Counted from the stretch's first letter, positions 54,673 to 63,916 are shown. The stretch: DNA of 64,000 bases from Oceanobacillus saliphilus (GCF_023522835.1 NZ_JALCZU010000009.1:62001-126000), one strand, 5' to 3'. The notes: a model not told the origin generated them from the letters alone. Program-made: numbers and translations.

Positions 54673-55257
54673 CTATTTCCCCCAAGTACTTTTATAATAA
54701 TAAAAGCGATCGATTAAAATGGCACTTGCCGTTGAGATGCAGGTAGTTATGATTGTTGTCCCGACAATTTCGGTCGGTGAAACGGAATTATATTGCATGC
54801 GAATAGCAATCACTGTTGTTGGCACTAACGTTAGACCGGATGTATTTAATGCTAGAAAGGTAATCATTGATCTGGAAGCTGTGTCCGTTCCGCTTAATTG
54901 TTTCATTTGTTCCATTGCTTTAATGCCAATGGGTGTTGCAGCATTTCCTAATCCAAACAGATTTGCAGTAATATTGGATAGTATATAGCCAAAAGCTGGA
55001 TGGTCTTTCGGAATATCAGGAAACAGCCGCACAATGACGGGTCTGAATAATTTCGTGAGGACCATTAAAATCCCGGCACCCTCAGCAACCTTCATAATTC
55101 CAAGCCAAAATACCAAAATGCTTATTAAACCAATCGAAAGTGTAACAGCTTCACCTGCACTCTCGAATATTGCTTGGTTAACTTCTTCCATTCGTCCATT
55201 GAACATGGCAAAAACGATTCCTATGACAGCCATGAAAGCCCAAATAATATTAATCAT
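54673..55257 (-). CDS. spmA: spore maturation protein A
   Basis: 194-residue membrane protein homologous to SpmB, again with a Gate-type pattern (LFGLGNAATPIGIKAM). Overlaps the dacB stop by 8 bases, so dacB-spmA-spmB is one coupled operon. Works with SpmB and the DacB carboxypeptidase in cortex structure and core dehydration. Confidence 0.93.
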   Translation of the reverse strand: MINIIWAFMAVIGIVFAMFNGRMEEVNQAIFESAGEAVTLSIGLISILVFWLGIMKVAEGAGILMVLTKLFRPVIVRLFPDIPKDHPAFGYILSNITANLFGLGNAATPIGIKAMEQMKQLSGTDTASRSMITFLALNTSGLTLVPTTVIAIRMQYNSVSPTEIVGTTIITTCISTASAILIDRFYYYKSTWGK

Positions 55258-56359
55258 ACGATTTCATTCCCAATGTCTTCTTGAATATGGATTTCACCTG
55301 CTGTATAAACGAATTATCTGCCTTGGCTAGTTGAACGCTGTATATAGTGGTCTCGGTAAGTGGTATATCGTCTACGTAAAATACAGTTTTACCGATAACC
55401 TGTTCCTTTTCCAAATCTGGGTAATCCAACAGGAAATTTTTGAAGGAAATGTTGTCACGTTCATTTACGGCTAAAGGAAAAGAAAGCTCCTCCTTTACGT
55501 ATCCGTTCATTGTCCGATTATCTTTATTTAGCTTATACTTCACAGGACCTTCGTCCGTAAGGGATTCCATTTTATAATTCTCATAGCCCCACTCAAACAT
55601 GGAGATATGGTCCCGCCAGTCATCCGGAGCATCAAGTGTTACAGCAATTAGTTCCATACCGTCCTTTTCTGCTGAACTAACCAATGTTCTGCCTGTTTGT
55701 CTTGTGTAGCCGGTTTTTCCCCCTGTACAGTACTCATAGAATTGGGTGAGCAACTTATTTTTATTTTGCCAGCTGTACGATCTGTTGTCAGATTTATAGG
55801 ATACGGTTCCACTTATTTTTTTGAATGATTCATTTTCCATGGCGTATTTCATAAGTATTGCCATATCATATGCACTGGAGTAGTGCGTATCAGAGTCAAG
55901 ACCATGAGGGTTATCAAAATGGGTATTGGTCATCCCGAGCCATGTCGCTTTCTCATTCATCATGAAAACAAACCCTTCTAAACTCCCTCCTACATGTTCA
56001 CCAATCGCGACTGCTGCATCGTTGCCCGACCTTAGCATTAATCCATAAACAAGGTCTTCCAATTTCATTTTTTCCCCTTGCTCCAGATAAATGGAGGACC
56101 CTTCTGTATAGATGGCGTTTCTTGTAGCGTTAGCATACTCGTCCAATTTCCCGGATTCAACAGCAATAATTGCAGTCATGATTTTAGTGATGCTTGCTAT
56201 ATTTGCCTGTTCATGTGCATTTTTTTCAAACAACACTCTTCCTGTAGATTGTTCGATAAGAATGGCATTATTCGCTGAGACTCCAGGTGCTGCTTGTCCA
56301 GTTACAGGAAAACTGAGATTTATTAAGATTACGATTAGCAATATAATTAAAAAACGCAT
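55250..56359 (-). CDS. dacB: sporulation D-alanyl-D-alanine carboxypeptidase (PBP5*)
   Basis: 369 residues with a signal peptide (about 1-25), the serine-DD-peptidase motifs SITK (active serine), SGN and KTG (GGKTGYTRQTG), and a C-terminal beta-rich domain. Trims peptides in spore cortex. ATG at 56359 follows GGGAGG; the upstream 27 codons of the frame have no support. A possible sigma-E promoter (TTCATAA ... CATAAGAT, 14-base spacing) lies about 45 bases upstream. Confidence 0.94.
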   Translation of the reverse strand: MRFLIILLIVILINLSFPVTGQAAPGVSANNAILIEQSTGRVLFEKNAHEQANIASITKIMTAIIAVESGKLDEYANATRNAIYTEGSSIYLEQGEKMKLEDLVYGLMLRSGNDAAVAIGEHVGGSLEGFVFMMNEKATWLGMTNTHFDNPHGLDSDTHYSSAYDMAILMKYAMENESFKKISGTVSYKSDNRSYSWQNKNKLLTQFYEYCTGGKTGYTRQTGRTLVSSAEKDGMELIAVTLDAPDDWRDHISMFEWGYENYKMESLTDEGPVKYKLNKDNRTMNGYVKEELSFPLAVNERDNISFKNFLLDYPDLEKEQVIGKTVFYVDDIPLTETTIYSVQLAKADNSFIQQVKSIFKKTLGMKSYD

Positions 56360-56439
56360 AACGGAAGCCTCCCGGGAAAGATGTCTATATATCTTATGCT
56401 CGGGACGAACTGTTATGAATACAATTTTTTGACTGAACA

Positions 56440-56471
56440 AAAAATCGGGGCGCCTTCATCAAGGCACCCCG
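56440..56471 (-). terminator. terminator after scpB
   Basis: 11-bp stem CGGGGTGCCTT/AAGGCGCCCCG (one G-U) with a 4-base loop and U-run on the minus strand. Confidence 0.88.
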
Positions 56472-56480
56472 CGCTTTTGT

Positions 56481-57065
56481 TCAGTCATCCATTTCGTTGC
56501 TAAATCTCTCAAAAAATAAATCTGCTTCTTTTGTATCTTCTTCTGTTTCGGTTGCTTCGGGCAATGGTGGAAGTTCTTCAAGTGATGTTAGACCAAAGTA
56601 AGTCAAAAAATCTTTGCTTGTTCTAAAAAGAATAGGCCTTCCAACAGTTTCTTTTCTGCCTGTTTCTTCAATCAGAGCTCTTGAAAGAAGGGTCTGGACA
56701 GGTCGATCACTCTTTACTCCTCTGATTTCTTCTATTTCCGTTCTCGTAATCGGTTGTTGATAAGCAATAATTGCCAACGTTTCAAGTGCTGCCTGGGACA
56801 TTCTGCTTGCTTGTGGAAGCTCCAACAGTTTTTTGAAATAGCTGCTATGTTCGGGCTTTGTCGTTAGATGAAGAACCTCATGGGATTGCATCATCATTAA
56901 CCCTCGATCTTTACGTTCATAGTCATATTTCAGTTCTTCAATAATATGTTGGACGGCAGACTCTGGTAACTCAAGAACTTTACAAATTTGTTTAAGTGTC
57001 ATTCCCTCATCACCGCTAGCAAAAAGCAGACCTTCCACAATAGCTTTTAATTCATCAATTTCCAC
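56481..57065 (-). CDS. scpB: segregation and condensation protein B
   Basis: 194 residues with two winged-helix domains (about 5-75 and 85-160, SQAALETLAIIAYQQPITRTEIEEIRGVKSD) and an acidic tail. Accessory subunit of the SMC condensin. GTG at 57065 is 7 bases after GGAGG, just past the scpA stop; an alternative TTG is six codons upstream. Confidence 0.94.
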   Translation of the reverse strand: MEIDELKAIVEGLLFASGDEGMTLKQICKVLELPESAVQHIIEELKYDYERKDRGLMMMQSHEVLHLTTKPEHSSYFKKLLELPQASRMSQAALETLAIIAYQQPITRTEIEEIRGVKSDRPVQTLLSRALIEETGRKETVGRPILFRTSKDFLTYFGLTSLEELPPLPEATETEEDTKEADLFFERFSNEMDD

Positions 57066-57067
57066 TT

Positions 57068-57808
57068 CTATTCCTCCATACAATATAAATACAGTGTATC
57101 GAAATGTTTTGTTTGTTTACAGTATATTTCCTTAGCTTTCATAAGCTCTAAAAGCGCCATAAAAGTTACGACAACATGCGTTCGTGAAGGATATGGAAAT
57201 AATTGGTCAAATTCTATTCCACCCTTTGAGTCCTTTACTTTGTGCAGGATATCCTGCATTCTTTTTTCAATCGGTATATCCATACGTTGAACGGTTGTAT
57301 CATGCGGTGTGTTCCATTTTTTTCGCTCAAACATCTTCCCGAGAGCTTCAAGCATATCATAAATAGAAATATCGCCTTGGACGACTGGTACTTTATCAAA
57401 GGTTAAATTTTCAAAGGACACTGGAGCTCTTGTGAATAGTTGATTTGCTTCCATTTCCTTCTCTTTAAGCGTTTCTGCTGCTTCTTTGTATTTTCGATAC
57501 TCGATGAGTCGCTTCATGAGTTCTTCCCTTGGATCTTCCATATACTCCTCTGAATCCTCTATGTCGATTTCCTGCTTGGGTAAGAGCATTTGGCTTTTAA
57601 TAGCAACCAATGTAGAGGCCATAACAAGATATTCGCTCGCAATGTTCAGTTCCATTCGTTGCATCGTATGTATATATTCCATATACTGCCGTGTGATTTG
57701 AGCGACTGGAATATCATATATATCAATTTCATAGCGGTTTATTAAATGGAGCAATAAATCAAGCGGTCCTTCAAAAGCATCCAATTTCACCTCATATGCT
57801 TGATTCAC
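57068..57808 (-). CDS. scpA: segregation and condensation protein A
   Basis: Kleisin subunit of SMC condensin, 246 residues, with the N-terminal LDAFEGPLDLLLHLI signature and C-terminal winged helix. GTG at 57808 follows AAAGGAAG and gives the usual length; the frame extends 36 unsupported codons upstream. Operon with scpB, spaced two bases. Confidence 0.94.
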   Translation of the reverse strand: MNQAYEVKLDAFEGPLDLLLHLINRYEIDIYDIPVAQITRQYMEYIHTMQRMELNIASEYLVMASTLVAIKSQMLLPKQEIDIEDSEEYMEDPREELMKRLIEYRKYKEAAETLKEKEMEANQLFTRAPVSFENLTFDKVPVVQGDISIYDMLEALGKMFERKKWNTPHDTTVQRMDIPIEKRMQDILHKVKDSKGGIEFDQLFPYPSRTHVVVTFMALLELMKAKEIYCKQTKHFDTLYLYCMEE

Positions 57809-57955
57809 AGACTTTTCTTCCTTTCTTGATTGCAAAGTAATGACAGATTGACCAAAAGCGCCCATACCATGGTCTTCTTCCTGACATAAGCTATAACGTA
57901 AGATAAATGTTACCACAAAACATTTATGGAATGAAGAAAAAGGAGGAAGTTTATT

Positions 57956-58039
57956 ATGGGTTCTAGTTATGGTGGAGGCTTTGCGTTAATCGTAGTTTTA
58001 TTTATTCTCTTGATCATTGTTGGTGCTGCTTGGTTCTAA
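57956..58039 (+). CDS. YjcZ-type sporulation micropeptide
   Basis: 27 residues: a glycine-rich start (MGSSYGGGFA) then one hydrophobic helix ending GAAWF. This is the YjcZ family of small spore-associated peptides. Excellent ribosome site (AAAGGAGG, 7 bases before ATG) and its own terminator downstream. Too short for ordinary ORF cut-offs. Confidence 0.88.
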   Translation: MGSSYGGGFALIVVLFILLIIVGAAWF

Positions 58040-58110
58040 ATTAACACGAAAATTATATAGTTTGAAGATGCCACCCAAATAAATCAGGTGGATTTACCTG
58101 TTGACAGGAA

Positions 58111-58144
58111 AACCAGCCCCTTACTGGATAGGGCTGGTTTTTTT
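58111..58144 (+). terminator. terminator of the YjcZ-type gene
   Basis: Perfect 9-bp stem AACCAGCCC/GGGCTGGTT with an 11-base loop and a seven-T tract on the plus strand. Confidence 0.9.
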
Positions 58145-58228
58145 GGCAAGTAAGAAAATATAAATTTTCTTACTTGCATAAGTGCAAATAAGGCATTCAC
58201 CTAACATCTTAGGCAAATGCCTTATTTT
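58145..58228 (+). repeat. R1 two-hairpin element downstream of yjcZ (also serves ribT terminator)
   Basis: On the plus strand: T-tract, GGC, hairpin B (14-bp GCAAGTAAGAAAAT/ATTTTCTTACTTGC, 4-base loop), linker ATAAGTGCAAATAAGG, hairpin A (AATAAGGCATT/AATGCCTTATT with inner CCTAA/TTAGG), then TTTTCTA. Same order as the copy near 46.6 kb but with different stem sequences that still pair. Hairpin A is placed to end ribT transcripts too. Confidence 0.75.
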
Positions 58229-58606
58229 CTACTCAGCAGGCGTGGTAGGTTCTTCCGCTTCTGTACACTTATTATAAAATTCCTCAATCTCGTCCGTTGT
58301 ACTGACAGCATATTTATTCTGATAAATGTGTTTGATCTCATTAACCATTTTTTTACCTATCCCCGAATTGCGATGCGATGGATTGACAGATACATGCTGA
58401 ATAACAGCATTAAATTCATCCTCAATCCGCACACCAATAGCTCCGAGCACATCTTCTTCCTTCCATAAATGAAGATGCCAGTTGTCATTGGTTTCGTATT
58501 CTTTAACAGTTTGTTGCAATTTCTTAATGTCTTTTTTTTCATCCGGCATAAAAGACAATAATCCCATTGCAATTTTTTCCAAATTTTTCTTGTATCGAAT
58601 TAACAT
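58229..58606 (-). CDS. ribT: RibT GNAT-family acetyltransferase
   Basis: 125 residues, nearly the size of B. subtilis RibT, beginning MLIRYKKNLEKIAMGLLSFMP as in that protein. GNAT acetyl-CoA loop is VSVNPSHRNSGIGKKM. In B. subtilis ribT is the last gene of ribDEAHT; here no riboflavin genes accompany it, although it stays next to the scp/ppiB region. Its acetyl acceptor is unknown. Confidence 0.92.
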   Translation of the reverse strand: MLIRYKKNLEKIAMGLLSFMPDEKKDIKKLQQTVKEYETNDNWHLHLWKEEDVLGAIGVRIEDEFNAVIQHVSVNPSHRNSGIGKKMVNEIKHIYQNKYAVSTTDEIEEFYNKCTEAEEPTTPAE

Positions 58607-58810
58607 AGTTACCCCTCATTAATAAAACGTTTGATTGATAAAATAATCTGTATAACCTTACGAACTGCCTTTAACCTTACACCGAAGAAGTATATATCTA
58701 TTTATTGCACTATTGGTGGCTTTTGTCAAATCAAAGACACACTCTGATTTTCGTTATTTTACAAGCATTGACAATTTTCGGAGTAATCATACTACAATTT
58801 GTAATACCGA

Positions 58811-59257
58811 TTATTTTCGAATCAATTCGAGGATGGTGAATCCATCTGTTTGTTTTCCATTGATTTTGAAAGGAATTATATTTACGAAAGACATCCATAT
58901 ATTAAACCAAAAAAATAACTGTAAAAACTCACTGGGATAAACCTCGTTTAAAAGATAACTAACTAGAGCACTTATTCCATTAAATATTGGTCCAAGAATT
59001 GTAATCCATATTCGTTCTGATTTCAAATATGGTTTGTTTCTTTCACTTCTGGTGAAGCCCCCTATAAAAAAGAAAGGATAAACGATAAATTCAACACGTC
59101 TGTATGTTGTAACAGACTTTCTCTTTCCAATGCCCATGCACAGCTGGACATAATCAGCCTTTAAAGCTAATGACCCTGATACATGGCCAAGTTCATGTAT
59201 CAGGGTGGTTAATGGTGCAATAACAAATATAAGGTTGGCAATTAAATAACTATCCAT
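58811..59257 (-). CDS. M50-type membrane metalloprotease-like protein
   Basis: 148 residues with about four hydrophobic segments, an N-terminal zinc motif HELGH (21-25, in IHELGHVSGSL) and a C-terminal NGKQTDG that resembles the NPDG/second-ligand segment of site-2 proteases. No PDZ domain. It lies between ribT and ppiB. Ribosome site is weak (TTGGAACG), so the start is uncertain. Substrate unknown; could be a degenerate S2P relative. Confidence 0.7.
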   Translation of the reverse strand: MDSYLIANLIFVIAPLTTLIHELGHVSGSLALKADYVQLCMGIGKRKSVTTYRRVEFIVYPFFFIGGFTRSERNKPYLKSERIWITILGPIFNGISALVSYLLNEVYPSEFLQLFFWFNIWMSFVNIIPFKINGKQTDGFTILELIRK

Positions 59258-59292
59258 TTATACTAACGTTCCAATCAGCGATAATGAAAAGA

Positions 59293-59730
59293 TTATTCTG
59301 AAACGACCCTAACTTCTTTCATAACATCACCATTGTTCATGGATTTGGCATGCTCAATTCCGGAAGTAACCTGTCCAAATACAGTGTGTACGCCATTCAA
59401 ATGTGGCTGAGGCTCATGGACGATAAAGAATTGACTGCTTCCAGTATCTTTTCCGGCATGTGCCATGGAAAGTGAACCTTCCTGATGTTTATGAGGGTTT
59501 CCTTCCGTTTCACATTTAATTGTATATCCGGCAGAGCCTGTTCCATTTCCGACTGGACATCCGCCCTGACTGACGAATCCTGGTATTACTCGGTGAAACG
59601 TTAAGCCGTCATAGAAATTTTCATTTGCAAGTTTTTCAAAGTTAGCAACTGTATTTGGTGCTTCATTTTCATAAAGTTCAAATTCGATTTTATTTCCATT
59701 TTCCAACAAGAAATAACCTTTTTTAGACAT
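59293..59730 (-). CDS. ppiB: cyclophilin-type peptidyl-prolyl isomerase
   Basis: 145 residues. Cyclophilin core with [13 protein letters not shown] and [22 protein letters not shown]; cytoplasmic, no signal. Accelerates proline isomerisation in protein folding. Located beside lysA as in B. subtilis. Ribosome site AAAGGGG. Confidence 0.95.
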   Translation of the reverse strand: MSKKGYFLLENGNKIEFELYENEAPNTVANFEKLANENFYDGLTFHRVIPGFVSQGGCPVGNGTGSAGYTIKCETEGNPHKHQEGSLSMAHAGKDTGSSQFFIVHEPQPHLNGVHTVFGQVTSGIEHAKSMNNGDVMKEVRVVSE

Positions 59731-59807
59731 ATGTACATCCCCTTTTCATTAGTTAAGCAATGTTATTTTATCATTAAATGATTCAATTTGAAAGAAATCC
59801 GGTTTTA

Positions 59808-61115
59808 CTATTCATAGGACAAGTCATTTTTGACTACTTCCTCGAATGTTTCTCTTTTTACTACCAATTTATCTACTCCCTCTTCCACAAACACGACGGC
59901 CGCATTTGGTAACCGGTTATAATGGCTTGCCATGGAATAGCTATAAGCTCCGGTTGAAAAAACAGCAAGTATATCACCGTGACTAATTTCCGGAACTGGT
60001 AGATTCCATATAAGCATATCGCCGGATTCACAGGCTTTTCCAGCAATCGATACTTCATTGACCACTTTGGCTTTCGGGTTATTCGCAATTACTGCTTCAT
60101 ATTTTGCCTGATAGAGCGCAGGTCTTATATTGTCAGTCATTCCGCCATCAACAGATACATATTCCCTTACGCCCGGGATTTTCTTGATTGCGCCGACCGT
60201 ATAAAGCGTAATACCCGCGTTGCCCACGATTGACCTCCCAGGCTCAATCCAAATTTCAGGCATAGGAATTTGCAATGCTTCTGAATGTTCCTGTACTGCT
60301 TCTACTGTAACTTTTACATAGTCACTGTGAGGTAAAGGTTCGTCTTCTTTTGTGTAACGAATCCCAAACCCGCCTCCCAAATTTAGCACTTGGGGAATAT
60401 AATTATATTCAGATTTCCAGTTGGACAATTCATGGAAAAGAATTTCCACTGCTACCCGGAACCCTTCTGTTTCGAATATTTGGGAACCAATGTGGCAGTG
60501 AAGGCCTTTTAGATGGATGGAATCATGTTGATGCAGTAATTTATATGCTTCTTTTGCCTGGCCATTCTGGAGATTGAAGCCAAATTTTGAATCTTCATTG
60601 CCTGTAATAATATATTGATGAGTTTTCAGCTCTACTCCAGGAGTTACACGTAAAAGCACGTCGATGGTCTTATGTTGCCTTTTTAACTCCGCTTCAATCA
60701 ATTCGATATCATATAGATTATCAATTACGATACAGCCAATATCATTTTCAATGGCCATTGCTATTTCCTGCTGGCTTTTGTTGTTTCCGTGCATATGTAT
60801 TCTGTCAGTCGGGAAACCCGCCTGTAATGCTGTATATAATTCTCCTTCAGATATGACATCGAGGCATAAACCTTCCTGTTTCGCTACTTGCAGCATTGCA
60901 ATTGAGGAAAACGCTTTACTCGCATAGGCCACTTTAGCTTTAACATTCATTTCACTAAATGAGCTTACAAATGTTCTGGCATTCTGGCGAATCATGGATA
61001 CATCGTAAACATATAAAGGTGTGCCATATTTTTTGGCAAGTTCCACCGTATCCACGCCGCCTATTTCAAGATGGCCGTTAGGATTAACTGGAAACGGATG
61101 ATGATCTAGTATCAT
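59808..61115 (-). CDS. lysA: diaminopimelate decarboxylase
   Basis: Last step of lysine synthesis, PLP enzyme with alanine-racemase fold. 435 residues: PLP lysine in YASKAFSS, HCHIGSQI, GGGFGIRY and ESGDMLIW (substrate cysteine region KACESGD). The frame starts at a GTG within the ribosome site AGTGGAGG; ATG at 61115 is preferred, though the GTG start six codons earlier is possible. Together with dapB at the other end of the window it covers two DAP-pathway steps. Confidence 0.95.
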   Translation of the reverse strand: MILDHHPFPVNPNGHLEIGGVDTVELAKKYGTPLYVYDVSMIRQNARTFVSSFSEMNVKAKVAYASKAFSSIAMLQVAKQEGLCLDVISEGELYTALQAGFPTDRIHMHGNNKSQQEIAMAIENDIGCIVIDNLYDIELIEAELKRQHKTIDVLLRVTPGVELKTHQYIITGNEDSKFGFNLQNGQAKEAYKLLHQHDSIHLKGLHCHIGSQIFETEGFRVAVEILFHELSNWKSEYNYIPQVLNLGGGFGIRYTKEDEPLPHSDYVKVTVEAVQEHSEALQIPMPEIWIEPGRSIVGNAGITLYTVGAIKKIPGVREYVSVDGGMTDNIRPALYQAKYEAVIANNPKAKVVNEVSIAGKACESGDMLIWNLPVPEISHGDILAVFSTGAYSYSMASHYNRLPNAAVVFVEEGVDKLVVKRETFEEVVKNDLSYE

Positions 61116-61174
61116 AGTATTTTGTTCCTCCACTGTGTTGATTGAAATAATAAATACTTTACCATATTGACGTT

Positions 61175-61210
61175 AAAAACAAAAGAGCTAAGCACTTTTT
61201 TAGCTCTTTT
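61175..61210 (-). terminator. terminator overlapping the spoVAF stop
   Basis: 10-bp stem AAAAGAGCTA/TAGCTCTTTT with a 10-base loop and U-rich tail on the minus strand; includes the stop codon (61202-61200). Confidence 0.8.
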
Positions 61211-62678
61211 TCGGTTGTCTATAATTATTTTTTGGATGTACGATACTTGGTCTGTTATTTGTATAAGGGACAGGAATCCTTAGTAGGATGTGAAGCATTG
61301 CTTTTGCATTGAAAGGTAAGAATGGCCATAGATAAGGTGTTTTCAGTGATTTTATGTTGACTAGGAATAATAAATATGCAACAAACCCTACAACGAACCC
61401 AGTCAAACCAAAGAGGCCAACTAACATAATATAGATGAGATTCATTAACTTATTCGCAACACTTAATTCATAGCTTGGAGTTACATAGGCACCAATAGCA
61501 CTGACTGAAACATAAAGGATAACTTCCGGTGAAAACAATCCAACATCAATCGCTATTTGACCGATCAATACTGCTGCAATAAGTCCCATGGCTGTCGACA
61601 ATGGAGTCGGAGTATGAATGGCGGCCATTCTGAGAAATTCTATTCCAAATCCCGCAATAATGATTTGGAGTGTTACCGGCACATTACCTTCCTCGTTTGG
61701 CCCAATAAAACTTAATTCTTTTGGAAGTAATGTTGGATCCAAGGCAAATAGAAGCCACAATGGGAGAAGGAACATGGAGGCAAACACAGCCATAAATCTT
61801 ATGAATCGAATAAATGTCCCGATGGAAGGTGCTTGCCTGTATTCTTCTGCATGCTGAAGGTGATGAAAAAAAGTAGTTGGAAGAATGATCGCACTCGGTG
61901 ACGTATCCACGAATATCAGCACATGCCCTTCAAGTAAATGACTTGCAGCTACATCGGGCCTTTCTGTATAACGTACAAGTGGATAAACATTCCATTTTCG
62001 ATTGATAATATATTCTTCAATTGTTTTTTCTGCCATCGTGATACCGTCAATTTCAATAGCTTCTATTTGTTCCTTTATTAAATCAACGAGACCATCACTT
62101 GCTACATCTTGCAAATAACTGATACAAACATCCGTTTTGGACCGTTCTCCTACTTTCATCATCTCATTGCGCAATCTTTCATCACGTAGTCTTCTTCTTG
62201 TTAACGCAGTATTTTGGATGATATTTTCAGTATAACCGTCCCTCGATCCACGAATAACTTTCTCTGTATCGGGTTCTTCCGGATTTCTTCCTGGATAACT
62301 TCTAACATCGATGATTTGCGTAATTTTTTCCCCATCAATAAAGACAGCGATTAAACCAGAGAGTATTTCATCTGCAGCCTCGTCCATTGTCTTTACAGGC
62401 TTAACCTGCTGATGCACCAGTCGGTTTTCAATTATTTCTGGCAGTTTTTTTACGTTCGTCTCTACATCATTTATTTCGACAAGTTTTTTTATTAACTCTT
62501 GTATGATAGCAGAATCACATAAACCAGTAACATAATAAATATGAACTTTTCTTTTTAGAATAATTAATTCACGATAGCCTATATCAAATGAGTTTCTCAT
62601 TCCAAGTCTTTCTTCCATATATGCTTTATTATCCTGAATGCTGGCAGATACCATGTGATTATTTTTTAAAATCGTCAT
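61200..62678 (-). CDS. spoVAF: stage V sporulation protein AF (GerA-family spoVA protein)
   Basis: 492 residues: cytoplasmic N-terminal half of the GerA/SpoVAF family and about four or five transmembrane helices in residues 290-470. ATG at 62678 is 7 bases after GAAGGGGAT and gives the length of B. subtilis SpoVAF (about 493); the frame is open 21 more codons, overlapping spoVAB. Modulates nutrient germination and DPA release. Unlike B. subtilis, spoVAC, spoVAD and spoVAE do not lie between it and spoVAB. Confidence 0.9.
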   Translation of the reverse strand: MTILKNNHMVSASIQDNKAYMEERLGMRNSFDIGYRELIILKRKVHIYYVTGLCDSAIIQELIKKLVEINDVETNVKKLPEIIENRLVHQQVKPVKTMDEAADEILSGLIAVFIDGEKITQIIDVRSYPGRNPEEPDTEKVIRGSRDGYTENIIQNTALTRRRLRDERLRNEMMKVGERSKTDVCISYLQDVASDGLVDLIKEQIEAIEIDGITMAEKTIEEYIINRKWNVYPLVRYTERPDVAASHLLEGHVLIFVDTSPSAIILPTTFFHHLQHAEEYRQAPSIGTFIRFIRFMAVFASMFLLPLWLLFALDPTLLPKELSFIGPNEEGNVPVTLQIIIAGFGIEFLRMAAIHTPTPLSTAMGLIAAVLIGQIAIDVGLFSPEVILYVSVSAIGAYVTPSYELSVANKLMNLIYIMLVGLFGLTGFVVGFVAYLLFLVNIKSLKTPYLWPFLPFNAKAMLHILLRIPVPYTNNRPSIVHPKNNYRQPKKS

Positions 62679-62703
62679 TCCGATATCCCCTTCTGAAATG
62701 TAT

Positions 62704-63132
62704 TTATCTGACAAAATAAGTCCATTGGAACAATGAGCCAAATACTTTACCGAATAAGATTGCCATCAATAAAAACAATAGATAATTCTCCATCCGTATT
62801 CTTCTGGATAAAATCGGAAAGACGTTAAGCACTTCGGTTAATGCAGCTGCAAGCATTCCATTGAATATACCATGCAGAATTCCCCAGATTATAAGCGCAA
62901 CAACAGGCTGCTGAAACGAAACAGTTGCAAAAGAGAAATAGGTTCCAATCAGAAGCCCTATAATGACACTGGCACTGTAAACTTTTATTAGTGATTCCGT
63001 TTTACTCAATTGAATTAAGCGGGGAATAATCCCCAATACAGTAATAAATGCAACAAACCCAGCTCCAACAGCAAGACCTCCCCCAAACCCGATAAGTATC
63101 TGTAGAAGGTTAATCAGAAGGGTTTGTATCAT
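62704..63132 (-). CDS. spoVAB: stage V sporulation protein AB
   Basis: 142-residue membrane protein with four hydrophobic segments, starting MIQTLLINLLQILIGFGGG. Length equals B. subtilis SpoVAB (about 141). Part of the spoVA system for dipicolinic acid uptake into the forespore and its release on germination. Overlaps the spoVAA 3' end by 23 bases. Confidence 0.9.
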   Translation of the reverse strand: MIQTLLINLLQILIGFGGGLAVGAGFVAFITVLGIIPRLIQLSKTESLIKVYSASVIIGLLIGTYFSFATVSFQQPVVALIIWGILHGIFNGMLAAALTEVLNVFPILSRRIRMENYLLFLLMAILFGKVFGSLFQWTYFVR

Positions 63133-63727
63133 TTAACTTGTTCTCATGGTGATTTAAATAATTACTGAGATCCTGCTGGTAGTTGTAAATTTCAACTTCT
63201 AGAGGGCTGGGTTCTTCATTGAACCGCTTGTTAAACCAATGATTGAAAAAAAGAAGTGTCCCTAAACCTAATCCGAGCGAGTATGGTATTTGTATCCATA
63301 GAGGATATTCATTTTCTTCCCCAGTCAGGATGAAATGTAGTTTTTGCTGGACCTGCTGCATGCTGACGTCATAATGAAAATTCATAATGGTCATGGCTGT
63401 TCCTATAAAAAGCAATAGCCATACAAAAGATGCCACCCATATATTAATTGGTTTTTTTCGATCAGAAATTTGAATGATAGTTTGCTCAGGTCCCAAAAGT
63501 TGAATTTCCAATTCTGGGTATATGGTGGTTAAATGATCAATAATCAGGAAACTATCAATAATGACAATGTTTTTATCTTTTTCTGTAATTCGATATATAG
63601 GAGTATCCAAAAGTTTCCTTTTATATTTCGGTGCAGCAGAAATATAAGCAATGTCATGGAGGTAAACTTGTTTTGGTTTATTTAATTCCAATATTTTCTT
63701 CAACCGAAGATAAATAACTACTGTCAC
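63110..63727 (-). CDS. spoVAA: stage V sporulation protein AA
   Basis: 205 residues: soluble N-terminal half, then two transmembrane helices (about 98-118 and 150-168) and a hydrophilic tail. First gene of the spoVA cluster here. GTG start (63727) is supported by AAAAGGAAG 8 bases upstream. Identified by position and resemblance to SpoVAA. Confidence 0.88.
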   Translation of the reverse strand: MTVVIYLRLKKILELNKPKQVYLHDIAYISAAPKYKRKLLDTPIYRITEKDKNIVIIDSFLIIDHLTTIYPELEIQLLGPEQTIIQISDRKKPINIWVASFVWLLLFIGTAMTIMNFHYDVSMQQVQQKLHFILTGEENEYPLWIQIPYSLGLGLGTLLFFNHWFNKRFNEEPSPLEVEIYNYQQDLSNYLNHHENKLNDTNPSD

Positions 63728-63916
63728 TAAAATAACTTCCTTTTCTTTCAGAATGTGTAACGTTAGTATTTGTTAGGATGCAGAAAACTATCCCGGATTT
63801 ACGAACATTTTGACCCCCGAACTTTTTGGATTAGGAGAGAAAAGAATTAACTGTAAAGGTTTGATCGTGTTCAGATTTTAGGTCATACCTCTGAGTGGGG
63901 TTTCAATGTATCATTT

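Noticed and set aside
61115-61200. Lysine riboswitch upstream of lysA
   Set aside because: Only about 80 bases separate lysA from the spoVAF stop and they hold the spoVAF terminator; there is no room for an L-box.
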